From contig JAWQEG010000410.1 of NCBI GenBank assembly GCA_033782935.1, positions 186,001 through 250,000 of the forward strand: a DNA stretch of 64,000 nucleotides, written 5' to 3'. Below are positions 10,524 through 22,137 of this stretch, in pieces; positions within the stretch are counted from its first letter, which is position 1, and each line of letters opens with the position of its first letter. This DNA is from Petrolisthes cinctipes. Lineage: Eukaryota; Arthropoda; Malacostraca; Decapoda; Porcellanidae. The notes under the pieces were generated by a model. That model searched no databases, was not told the origin of the DNA, and saw only the letters and a program-made list of their open reading frames with translations. The position numbers were made by a program, and so were the translations under genes.

Positions 10524-11195
10524 ATGCTAAAAATCGATATTTTAGGTGCCCAAAGTCGATATGTGCATGCATCTTCTGTACCCGTTTATATCTCAAATTC
10601 AGGCTCAAAACACCCGAAAATTCGAGATTTTTGGGTGCCAGAAGCGATCTGTACATGCCTACTCCGTGTTAGAGTTTTTTCAAAATACATGCCCAAAACA
10701 TGCTGAAAATTGATATTTTACCTCCACATAGTCGATGTGTGCATGCATCTTCTGTAATCGATTATATCTCAAATTTTGGCTCAAAATTCCCGAAAATTCT
10801 ATGTTTTTGGATCAGACAAGCGATCTGTACATGCCTACTCAGTAATAGAATATTTTTAAAATATAGGCCCAAAACATGCTGAAAATCGATATTTGAGGTG
10901 CCCAAAGTCAATATGTGTATGCATCTTCTGTACCCGTTTATATCCCAAATTCAGGGTCAAAACACCCGAAAATTCGATATTTTTGGGTCCCAGAAGCGAT
11001 CTGTACATGCCTACTCTGTGTTAGAGTATTTTCAAAATATAGGTCCAAAACATGTTAAATATTGATATCTTGGGTGCCGAAAGTTGATATCTGCATGCAT
11101 CTTCAGTACCCGTTTATATCTCAAATTCAGGCTCAAATTGACGGAAAATTAAATTTTTTGATGTCCCAGAAGCGATCTGTACATGCCTACTTAGT
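10524..11195 (+). repeat. Partial 8-mer HOR copy (a b/g c d), edge of the family
   Basis: Four monomers in register with the two preceding copies. Within the d monomer the sequence passes into the divergent class, where AATGTTTCCAAAATACAGG matches 3,805 rather than the family. Confidence 0.83.
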
Positions 11196-12371
11196 GCTAG
11201 AATGTTTCCAAAATACAGGCTTAAAACATACTACAAATCGATATTTTTGGTGTCCCAAGTAAATAAGTATGTTCTGTACCCGTTTATATCTCAAATTCAA
11301 GCTCAAAACACCCGAAAATTCGATATTATTGGGTCCCAGAAGCGATCTGTACATGCCTACTCCGTGTTAGAATACTTTCAAAATATAGGTTCAAAACATG
11401 CTCAAAATCGATATTTGAGGTGCCAAAAGTCGATATGTACATGTAATTTCTTTACCCGATTATATCTCAAATTCAGGCTCAAAACACCCGAAAATTCGAT
11501 ATTTTTGTGTCCCAGAAGCGATCTGTACATGCCTACTCCGTGTTAGAATACTTTCAAAATATAGGTTCAAAACATGCTCAAAATCGATATTTTGGGTGCC
11601 CAAAGTCAATATGTGCATGCATCTTCTGTACCCGTTTATATCTCAAATTCAGACTTAAAACACCCGAAAATTCGGTATTTTTGAGTCAAAGAAGCGATCT
11701 CTACATGCCTACTCAGTGCTAGAATATTTTCAAAAAAAAAAAACCCAATACATGCTAACAATCGATCTTTTAGGTGCCCAATGTCAATATGTGCATGCAT
11801 CTTCCGTACCCGTTTATATCTCAAATTCAGGCTCAAAACACCCGAAAATTCGATATTTTTGGGTCCAAGAAGAGATCTGTACATGCCTACTCAGTGCTAG
11901 AATGTTTGCAAAATATAGGCTGAAAACATGCTAAAAATCGATATTTTATGTTTCTCAAGTCGATATGTGCATGGATATTCTGTACCAGTTTAAATCTCAA
12001 ATTTATGCTCAAAACACCCGAAAATTCGATATTTTTGGGTCCTAGATGCAATCTGTATATGCCTACTCCGTGTTTAAGTATTTTCAAAATACATGCCAAA
12101 AACATGCTGAAAATCGATATTTTAGGTGCCCATAGTCAATATGTGCATGCTTCTTCTGTACCCGTTTATATCTTAAATTCAGGCTCTAAACACCCGAAAA
12201 TTCGGTATTATTTGGTCCCAGAAGCGATCTGGTATACATGCCTACTCAGTGTTAGAGTACTTTAAAAATACAGGCCATAAAACATGCTGAAAATCAATAT
12301 TTTAGGTGCCCAAAGTCGATATGTGCATGCATCTTCTGCACCCGTTTATATCTCAAATTCAGGCTGAAAAC
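11196..12371 (+). repeat. Segmental duplication, copy 2 (partner 3,801-4,799)
   Basis: Carries the same private landmarks as copy 1, including an A12 run at 11,732-11,743 (A11 in copy 1) and GATCTGGTATACATGCC near 12,226. One additional monomer lies around 11,397-11,572, where a half-B tail is repeated 176 bp apart (11,341 and 11,517). Both copies directly follow 8-mer family DNA. Confidence 0.85.
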
Positions 12372-14396
12372 ACCCGAAAATTCGATATTTTTGGGTCCCA
12401 GAAGCGATCTGTACATGCCTACTCCGTGTTAGAATATTTTCAAAATAGAAGCCCAAAATATGCTCAAAATCGATATTTTAGGTGCCCATAGTCGATATGT
12501 ACATGTATCTTCTGTACCCGTTTATAACTCAAATTCAGGCTCAAATCACCCGAAAACTCTATATTTTTGGATCCCAGAAGAGATCTGTACATGCCTACTC
12601 CGTGTTAGAGTACTTTCAAAATACAAGCCCAAAACATGATGAAAATCGATATTTTTGGTACCCAAAGTCGATATGTGCATGCATCATCTGTACCCGTTTA
12701 TATCTCAAATTCAGGCTCAAAACACCCGAAAATTCGATATTTTTGGGTCCCAGAAGCGATCTGTACATGCCTACTCCGTGTTAGAGTATTTTCAAAATAC
12801 ATGCCCAAAACATGCTGAAAATCGATATTTTTGCTCCACATTGTCGATATGTGCATGCATCTTCTGTACCTGTTTCTTTCTCAAATTCAGGCTCAAAACA
12901 CCCGAAATTTCGATATTTTGGGGTCCCAGAAGCGATCTGTACATGCCTACTCTGTGTTAGAGTATTTTCAAAATATAGGCCCAAAACATGCTAAAATCGA
13001 TATTTTGGGTGCCCAAAGTTGATATCTGCATGAATCTTCAGTACCCGTTTATATCTCAAATTCAGGCTCAAAACCACGAAAAATTCAATAGTTTTGGGTC
13101 CCCACAGCGATCTGTACATGACTACTTCGTGTTAGTGTATTTTCAAAATATAGGCCCAAAACATGCTCAAAATCGATATTTTGGGTGCCTTAAAGACGAT
13201 ATGTGCATGCATCTTCTGTACACGTTTATATATGAAATACCAGGCTCAAAACAACGGGAAATTCAATATTTTTGGTTCCTAAAAGCGATCTGTACATGCC
13301 TAATCAGTGCTAGAATGTTTTCAAAATATAGGCTCAAAACATGCTACAAATCGATAATTTAGGTGTCCAAAGTAGATATGTGCATGCATCTTCTGTACCC
13401 GTTTATATCTCAAATTCAGGCTCATAACACCCAAAAATTCGATATTTTTGGGGCCCAGAAGCGAATTGTACATGCCTACTCTTGGCTAGAATGTTTTCAA
13501 GATACAGACCCAAAATATGCTCAAAATCGATATTTTAAGAGCAAAAAGTCGATATGTGCATGCATCTTCAGTACTCGTTTATATCTCAAATGCAGGCTCA
13601 AAATACCCGAAAATTCGATATTTTTGGGTCACAGAAGCTATCTGTACATGTCTTCTAAGTGCTAGAATGTTTTCAAAATATAGGCTTAAAACATGCTAAA
13701 AATCGATATTTTACATGTCCAAAGTCGATATGTGCATACATCTTTTGTACCCGTTTATATCCCAAATTTCTGCTCAAAACACCCGAAAATTCGATATTTA
13801 TGGGTCACAGAAGCTATCTGTACATGCCTACTCAGTGAAAGAAAATTTTCAAAATATAGGCCCAAAACAAGCTAAAAATCGATATTATAGGTGCCCAATG
13901 TCGATATGTGTATGCATATGCTGTACCCGTTTATATCTCAAATTCAGGCTCAAAATACCCGAAAATTTAATATTTTTGGGTCCCAGAAGCGATCTGTACA
14001 TGCTTACTCCGTGTTAGAGTATTTTCAAAATACATGTCCAAAACATGCTGAAAATCGATATTTTAGCTCCACATAGTCGATATGTGCATGCATCTTCTGT
14101 ACCCGTTTATACCCCAAATTCAGGCTCAAAACAACCGAAAATTCGATATTTTTGGGTCCCAGAAGCGATCTGTACATGCCTACTCCGTGTTTGAGTACTT
14201 TCAAAATACAGGCCCAAAACATGCTAAAAATCGATATTTTAGGTGCCCAAAGTGGATATGAGCATGCATCTTCTGTACCCGTTTATATCCCAAATTCAGG
14301 CTCAAAACACCCGAAAATTCGATATTTTTGGGTGACAGAAGCAATCTGTACATGCCTACTCCGTGTTAGATTATTTTCAAAATACATGCTTAAAAC
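12372..14396 (+). repeat. Divergent monomers, no clear HOR
   Basis: About 11-12 monomers with scattered substitutions and single-base indels. Some neighbouring units resemble the family-A e/g junctions (GCTCCACATTG near 12,833 and GCTCCACATAG near 14,065), but no ordered block recurs. Confidence 0.75.
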
Positions 14397-15275
14397 ATGC
14401 TGAAAATTGATATTTTACCTCCACATAGTCGATATGTGCATGCATCTTCTGTACCCGATTATATCTCAAATTCAGGCACAAAATTCCCGAAAATTCGATG
14501 TTTTTGTGCCCCAGAAGCAATCTGTAAATGCCTATTCCGTGTTAGAGTATTTTCAAAATACAGGCCCAAAACATGCTGAAAATCGATATTTGAGGTGCCC
14601 AAAGTCAATATGTGTATGCATCTTCTGTACCCGTTTATATCCCAAATTCAGGCTCAAAACACCCGAAAATTCGATATTTTTGGGTCCCAGAAGCGATCTG
14701 TACATGCCTACTCTGTGTTAGAGTATTTTCAAAATAAAGGTCCAAAACATGTTAAATATCGATATCTTGGGTGCCGAAAGTTGATATCTGCATGCATCTT
14801 CAGTACCCGTTTATATCTCAAATTCAGGCTCAAATTGACGGAAAATTCAATTTTGTTATGAACCAGAAGCGATCTGTACATGACTACTCAGTGCTAAAAT
14901 GTTTTCAAAATATAGGCTTAAAACATGATAAAATCGATAATTTAGGTGCCCAAAGTCGATATGTGCATGTATCTTCTGTACCCGTTTATATCTCAAATTC
15001 AGACTCAAAACACCCGAAAATTCGAGATTTTTGGGTCCCAGAAGCGATTTGTACATGCCTACTCCGTATTAGAGTATTTTCAAAATTCAGGCCCAAAACA
15101 TGCTGAAAATCGATATTTTAGCTCCACATAGTCGATATGTGCATGCATCTTCTGTACCCGTTTATATCTCAAATTCAGGCTCAAAACACCCGAAAATTCG
15201 ATATTTTTGGATCAGACAAGCGATCTGTACATGCCTACTCAGTAATAGACTATTTTTAAAATATAGGCCCAAAAC
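14397..15275 (+). repeat. Island of 8-mer family (b c d e g)
   Basis: Five monomers in family order inside divergent DNA. The landmarks are CCTCCACATAG (b), ATTTGAGG (c), GCCGAAAG with TTGACGG (d), GATAATTTAGG (e), and GCTCCACATAG with GGATCAGACAAGCG (g). The d half B is altered (TTGTTATGAACC) relative to all other d copies, so the island has evolved separately. Confidence 0.83.
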
Positions 15276-17215
15276 ATACTAAAAATCGATATTTTGGGTG
15301 CCCAAAGTCTATAAGTGCATGCATCTTCTGTACCCGTTTATATCTCAAATTCAGGCTGAAAATACCTGAAAATTAGATATTTTTGGGTCCCAGAAGCAAT
15401 ATGTACACGCCTACTCCTTCGTAAAATGTTTTAAAGATACAGACCCAAAACATGCTCAAAATCGATATATTTGGTGCAAAAAGTCGATATGTGCATGCAT
15501 CTTCAGTATTCATTTATATCTCAAATTCAGGCTCAAAACACCCGAATATTCGGTATTTTTGGGTCCCAGAAGCGATCTGTACATGCCTACTCAGTGCTAG
15601 ATTGTTTTGAAAATATAGGCTTAAAACATGCTAAAAATCGATATTTAATGTGTCCCAAGTCGATATGTGCATGCATGTTCTGTACCCGTTTATATCTCAA
15701 ATTTAGGCTCAAAATACCCGAAAATTCGATATTTTTGGGTCACTAAAGCGATCTGTACATGCCTACTCCTTGTTAGAGTATTTTCAAAATACAGGCCCAA
15801 AATATGCTCAAAATCGATATTTTTGGTGCAAAGAGTCGATATCTGCATGCATCTTTATTACCTGTTTACATATCAAATTCAGGCTCAAAACACCCGAAAA
15901 TTCAATATTTTTGGGTTCCAAAAGCGATCTGTACATGCCTACTCAGTGCTATAATATTTTCAAAATATATCCCCAAAACATGCTGAAAATCGATATTTTA
16001 GGTGCCCAAAGTCGATATGAGCATTCATATCTTCAGTACCCGTTTATATCTCAAATTCAGGCTCAAAACACCCGAAAATTCAATATTTTTGAATCCCAGG
16101 AGCGATCTGTACATGCCTACTCAGTGATAGAATATTTTTTAAAAATATAGGCCCAAAACATACTAAAAATCGATATTTTGGCTGCAAAAGTCGATATGTG
16201 CATGAATCTTCTGTACCCGTTTATATCTCAAATTCAGAATCAAAACACCCGAAAATTCGATATTTTTGGCTACCAGAAGCGATATGTACATGCCTACCCC
16301 GTGTTAAGTATTTTCAGAATACAGGCCCAAAACATGCTAAAAAACTATATTTTAGGTGCCCAAAGTCAATATGTGTATGCATCTTCTGTACCCGTTTATA
16401 TCCCAAATTCAGGTTCTAAACACCAGAAAATTCGATATTTTTTGGTCCCAGAAGCGATCTGTACATGCCTACTCCTTGCTAGAATGTTTTCAAATTATAG
16501 GCTCAAAACAAGCTAAAAAATTGATATTTTAGGTGTTTAAAGTCGATATGTCATTGCATCTTCTGTACCTGTTTATATCTCAAATTCTGGCTCAAAACCC
16601 CCGAAAAATCGATATTTTTGAGTCCCAAAGCGATCTGTACATGCCTACACCGTGTTAGTGTATTTTTAAAATACAGGCCCAAAACATGCTAGAAAATCAA
16701 TATGTTAGGTGCCCAAAGTCGATATGTGCATGCATCTTCTGTACCCGTTTATATCCCAAATTCAGGGTCAAAACACCCGAAAATTCTATATTTTTGGGTT
16801 CCAGAAGCTATCTGTACATGTCTACACCCTGTTTGAGTATTTTCAAGATACAAAATCCAAAACATGCTCAAAATCGATATTATAAGTGCAAAAAGTCGAT
16901 ATGTGCATGCATCTTCTGTACCCGTTTATATCTCAAATTCAGGCTCAAAACACCCGAAAATTCGATATTTTTGGGTCCCAAAAGCGATCTGTACATGTCT
17001 ACTCCGTGTTAGAGTATTTTTTAAATACAGGCCTAAAATATACTAAAAATCGATATTATAGGTGCCCAAAGTCGATATGTGCATGCATCTTCTGTACCCG
17101 TTTATATCTCAAATTCAGGCTCAAAACACCCGAAAATTCAATATTTTTGGGTCCCAGAAGCGATCTGTACGTGCATACTCCGTGTTAGAGTGTTTTTAAA
17201 ATACAGGCCCAAAAC
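15276..17215 (+). repeat. Divergent monomers leading into the long HOR zone
   Basis: About eleven monomers. The first part is divergent, with small indels such as GAGCATTCATATCTTC near 16,020 and TTTTTTAAAAATA near 16,136. From about 16,860 the units resemble those of the following zone (AAGTGCAAAAAGTCG, GGCCTAAAATATAC), and 16,864 matches 18,624 and 23,722. Confidence 0.75.
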
Positions 17216-20200
17216 ATGCTAAAAATCGATATTTTATGTGCCAAAAGTCAATATGTGTATGCATCTTCTGTACCCGTGTATATCCCTAATTCAGGTTCAA
17301 AACACCAGAAAATTCGATATTTTTGGTTACCAGAAGCGATCTGTACATGCCTACTCCTTGCTAGAATGTTTTCAAGATACGGACCCAAAACCTGTCAAAA
17401 TCGATATTTTAAGTGTAAAAAGTCGATATGTGCATGCATCTTCTGTACCCGTTTATATCTCAAATTGAGGTTCAAAACTCCGAAAATTCGATATTTTTGG
17501 GTCCCTTAAGCAATCTGCACATGCCTACTCAGTTGTAGAATGTTTTTAAAATACAGGCTTAAAACATGCTATCAATCGATATTTTAGGTGTCCAAAGTCG
17601 ATATGTGCATGCATCTTCTGTACCCGTTTATATCTCAAATTCAGGCTCAGAACACCCAAAAAAATCGATATTTTTGTGTCCCAGAAGCGATCTGTACATG
17701 TCTACTCCGTGTTTGAGTATTTTTAAAATACAGGTCCAAAACATACTAAAAATCGATATTTTAGGTGCCCAAAGTCGATATGTGCATGCATCTTCTGTAC
17801 CCGTGTATATCCCAAATTCAGGTTCAAAACACCAGAAAATTCGATATTTTTGGTTCCCAGAAGCGATCTGTACATGTCTACTCCTTGCTAGAATGTTTTC
17901 AAAATACAGGCCCAAAACATGCTCAAAATCGATATTTTATGTGCCCAAAGTCAATATGTGTATGCATCTTCTGTACCCGTTTATATCCCAAATTCTGGGT
18001 CAAAACCCCCGAAAATTCGATATTTTTGGGTCCCAGAAGCGATCTGTACATGTCTACACCGTATTTGAGTATTTTCAAAATACAGGCCCAAAAGATGCTC
18101 AAAATCGATATTTTAGGTGCCCAAAGTCGATATGTGCATGCATCTTCTGTACCCGTTTATATCTCAAATTCAGGCTCAAAACATCCGAAAATTCAATGTT
18201 TTTTGGGTCACATAAGCGATCTGTACGTGCATACTCCGTGTTAGAGTGTTTTTTAAATACAGGCCCAAAACATGCTGAAAATCGAAATTTTATGTGCCCA
18301 AAGTCAATATGTGTATGCATCTTCTGTACCCGTGTATATCCCTAATTCTGGTTCATAACACCAGAAAATTCGATATTTTTGGGTTCCAGAAGCAATCTGT
18401 ACATGTCTACTCAGTGCTAGAATATTTTCAAATTATACGCCCAAAACATACTAAAAATCGATATTTTGGGTGCGAAAGTCGATATGTGCATGCATCTTCT
18501 GTACCCGTTTATATCTCAAATTCAGGCTCAAAACACACAAAAAATCGATATTTTTGTGTCCCAGAAGCAATCTGTACATGTCTACACCGTGTTTGAGTAT
18601 TTTCAAGATACAAAATCCAAAACATGCTCAAAATCGATATTTTAAGTGCAAAAAGTCGATATGTGCATGCATCTTCTGTACCCGTTTATATCTCAAATTC
18701 AGGCTCAAAACACCCGAAAATTCGATATTTTTGGGTCCCAAAAGCGATCTGTACATGTCTACTCCGTGTTAGAGTATTTTTTAAATACAGGCCTAAAATA
18801 TACTGAAAATCGATATTTTAGGTGCCCAAAGTCGATATGTGCATGCATCTTCTGTACCCGTTTATATCTCAAATTCAGGCTCAAAACACCCGAAAATTCA
18901 ATATTTTTGGGTCCCAGAAGCGATCTGTACGTGCATACTCCGTGTTAGAGTGTTTTTAAAATACAGGCCCAAAACATGCTAAAAATCGATATTTTATGTG
19001 CCAAAAGTCAATATGTGTATGCATCTTCTGTACCCGTGTATATCCCTAATTCAGGTTCAAAACACCAGAAAATTCGATATTTTTGGTTACCAGAAGCGAT
19101 CTGTACATGCCTACTCCTTGCTAGAATGTTTTCAAGATACAGACCCAAAACCTGTCAAAATCGATATTTTAAGTGTAAAAAGTCGATATGTGCATGCATC
19201 TTATGTACCCGTTTATATCTCAAATTGAGGTTCAAAACTCCGAAAAATCGATATTTTTGGGTCCCTTAAGCAATCTGCACATGCCTACTCAGTTGTAGAA
19301 TGTTTTTTAAAATACAGGCTTAAAACATGCTATCAATCGATATTTTAGGTGTCCAAAGTCGATATGTGCATGCATCTTCTGTACCCGTTTATATCTCAAA
19401 TTCAGGCTCAGAACACCCAAAAAAATCGATATTTTTGTGTCCCAGAAGCGATCTGTACATGTCTACTCCGTGTTTGAGAATTTTTAAAATACAGGCCCAA
19501 AACATACTAAAAATCGATATCTTAGGTGCCCAAAGTCAATATGTGCATGCATCTTCTGTACCCGTTTATATCTCAAATTCAGGCTCAAAACACCCGAAAA
19601 TTCGATATTTTTGGGTCCCTTAAGCGATCTGTACATGCATACTCAGTGCTAGAATGTTTTCAAAATACAGGCCCAAAACATGCTCAAAATCGATATTTTA
19701 TGTGCCCAAAGTCAATATGTGTATGCATCTTCTGTACTCGTGTATATCCCAAATTCAGGTTCAAAACACCAGAAAATTCGATATTTTTGGTTCCCAGAAG
19801 CGATCTGTACATGTCTACTCCTTGCTAGAATGTTTTCAAGATACAGGCCCAAAACATACTAAAAATCGATATCTTAGGTGCCCAAAGTCAATATGTGCAT
19901 GCATCTTCTGTACCCGTTTATATCCCAAATTCTGGCTCAAAACCCCCGAAAATTCGATATTTTTGGGTCCCAGAAGCGATCTGTACATGTCTATACCGTA
20001 TTTGAGTATTTTCAAAATACAGGCCCAAAAGATGCTCAAAATCGATATTTTAGGTGCCCAAAGTCGATATGTGCATGCATCTTCTGTACCCATTTATATC
20101 TCAAATTCAGGCTCAAAACATCCGAAAATTCAATGTTTTTTGGGTCACATAAGCGATCTGTACGTGCATACTCCGTGTTAGAGTGTTTTTAAAATACAGG

Positions 20201-22137
20201 CCCAAAACATGCTGAAAATCGATATTTTATGTGCCCAAAGTCAATATGTGTATGCATCTTCTGTACCTGTGTATATCCCTAATTCTGGTTCATAACACCA
20301 GAAAATTCGATATTTTTGGGTTCCAGAAGCAATCTGTACATGTCTACTCAGTGCTAGAATATTTTCAAATTATACGCCCAAAACATACTAAAAATCGATA
20401 TTTTGGGTGCGAAAGTCGATATGTGCATGAATCTTCTGTACCCGTTTATATCTCAAATTCTGGCTCAAAACACCCAAAAAATCGATATTTTTGTGTCCCA
20501 GAAGCGATCTGTACATGTCTACACCGTGTTTGAGTATTTTCAAGATACAAAACCCAAAACATGCTCAAAATCGATATTTTAGGTGCCCAAAGTCGATATG
20601 TGCATGCATCTTCTGTATCCGTTTATATCTCAAATTCTGGCTCAAAACACCCAAAAAATCGATATTTTTGTGTCCCAGAAGCGATCTGTACATGCCTACT
20701 CCGTGTTAAAGTATTTTCAAAATACAGGCCCAAAACATGCTGAAAATCTATATTTTAGGTGCCCAAAGTCAATATGTTTATAAATCTTCTGTACCCGTCT
20801 ATATCCCAAATTCACGTTCAAAACACCAGAAAATTCAATGTTTTTGGGTCCCAGAAGCGATCTGTACGTGCATACTCCGTGTTAGAGTGTTTTTAAAATA
20901 CAGGCCCAAAACATGCTGAAAATCGATATTTTAGGTGCAAAAAGTCAATATGTGTATGCATCTTCTGTACCCGTGTATATCCCTAATTCTGGTTCATAAC
21001 ACCTGAAAATTCGATATTTTGGGGTCCCAGAAGCAATCTGTACATGCCTACTCCTTGCTAGAATGTTTTCAAGATACAGACCCAAAACATGCTCAAAATC
21101 GATATTTTAAGTGCAAAAAGTCGATATGCATCTTCTGTACCCGTTTATATCTCAAATTCAGGCTCAAAACACCCAAAAAATCGATATTTTTGTGTCCCAG
21201 AAGCGATCTGTACATGCCTACTCCGTGTTAGAGTATTTTCAAAATACAGGCCCAAAACATGCTCAAAATCGATATTTTAGGTGCCCAAAGTCGATATGTG
21301 CATGCATCTTCTGAATCCGTTTATATCTCAAATTCAGGCTCAAAACACTCGAAAAATTCGATATTTTTGGGTCCCAGAAGCGATCTGTACATGCCTACTC
21401 CGTGTTAATGTATTTTCAAAATACAGGCCCAAAACATGCTGAAAATCTATATTTTAGGTGCCCAAAGTCAATATGTGTATGCATCTTCTGTACCCGTCTA
21501 TATCCCAAATTCAGGTTCAAAACACCAGAAAATTCGGCATTTTGGGTTTCAGAAGCGATCTGTACATGCCTACTCCTTGCTAGAATGTTTTCAAGATACA
21601 GACCCAAAACATGCTCAAAATCGATATTTTAGGTGCAAAAAGTCGATAAGTGCATGCATCCTCTGTACCCGGTTATATCACAAATTCAGGCTCAAAACCC
21701 CCGAAAATTCGAAATTTTTGGGTCCCAGAAGCGATCTGTACATGCCTACTCAGTGCTAGAATATTTTCAAATTATACGCCCAAAACATACTAAAAATCGA
21801 TATTTTGGGTGCCAAAGTCGTTATGTGCATGCATCTTCTGTACCCGTTTATATCTCAAATTCAGGCTCAAAACACCCGAAAATTCGATATTTTTGGGTCC
21901 CAAAAGCGATCTGTACATGTCTACTCCGTGTTAGAGTATTTTTAAAATACAGGCCTAAAATATACTAAAAATCGATATTTTAGGTGCCCAAAGTCGATAT
22001 GTGCATGCATCTTCTGTACCCGTTCATATCTCAAATTCAGGCTCAGAACAACCGAAAATTCAATATTTTTGGGTCCCAGAAGCGATCTGTACGTGCATAC
22101 TCCGTGTTAGAGTGTTTTTAAAATACAGGCCCAAAAC
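17216..22137 (+). repeat. Giant HOR copy 1 (28 monomers, 4,922 bp)
   Basis: The order of variant monomers here is repeated in the adjacent 22,138-27,410. Matching pairs: 17,566/22,488 (offset 4,922), 18,294/23,392 (5,098), 19,878/25,151, 21,019/26,292 and 22,138/27,411 (5,273). The offset grows by one monomer twice, so the copies differ by two single-monomer indels. A shorter 10-monomer period is nested inside: 17,216 and 17,566 match 18,976 and 19,327 at 1,760-1,761 bp. Confidence 0.85.
21089..21258 (+). repeat. 170-bp monomer with 6-bp deletion in dyad 2
   Basis: GTCGATATGCATCTTC replaces the usual form, removing six bases and the TGCATGCA palindrome. The same allele occurs at 26,362-26,531, exactly 5,273 bp later. 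It is a good marker for the giant HOR. Confidence 0.88.

Noticed and set aside
17566..18345. Long open reading frame of 259 codons on the + strand, with many others of 60-225 codons across the window
   Set aside because: They repeat with the satellite period, and 176 is not a multiple of 3, so each frame passes through all three phases of the monomer. Length depends mainly on one variable base after ATGCT: TGCTAA or TGCTGA gives a stop, TGCTCA does not. The translated text is the same repeat in rotating frames, with no conserved domain or codon-level constraint.
21089..21258. The 170-bp monomer as a distinct functional variant
   Set aside because: It occurs only in the two giant-HOR copies, in identical context, so its presence is explained by block duplication.
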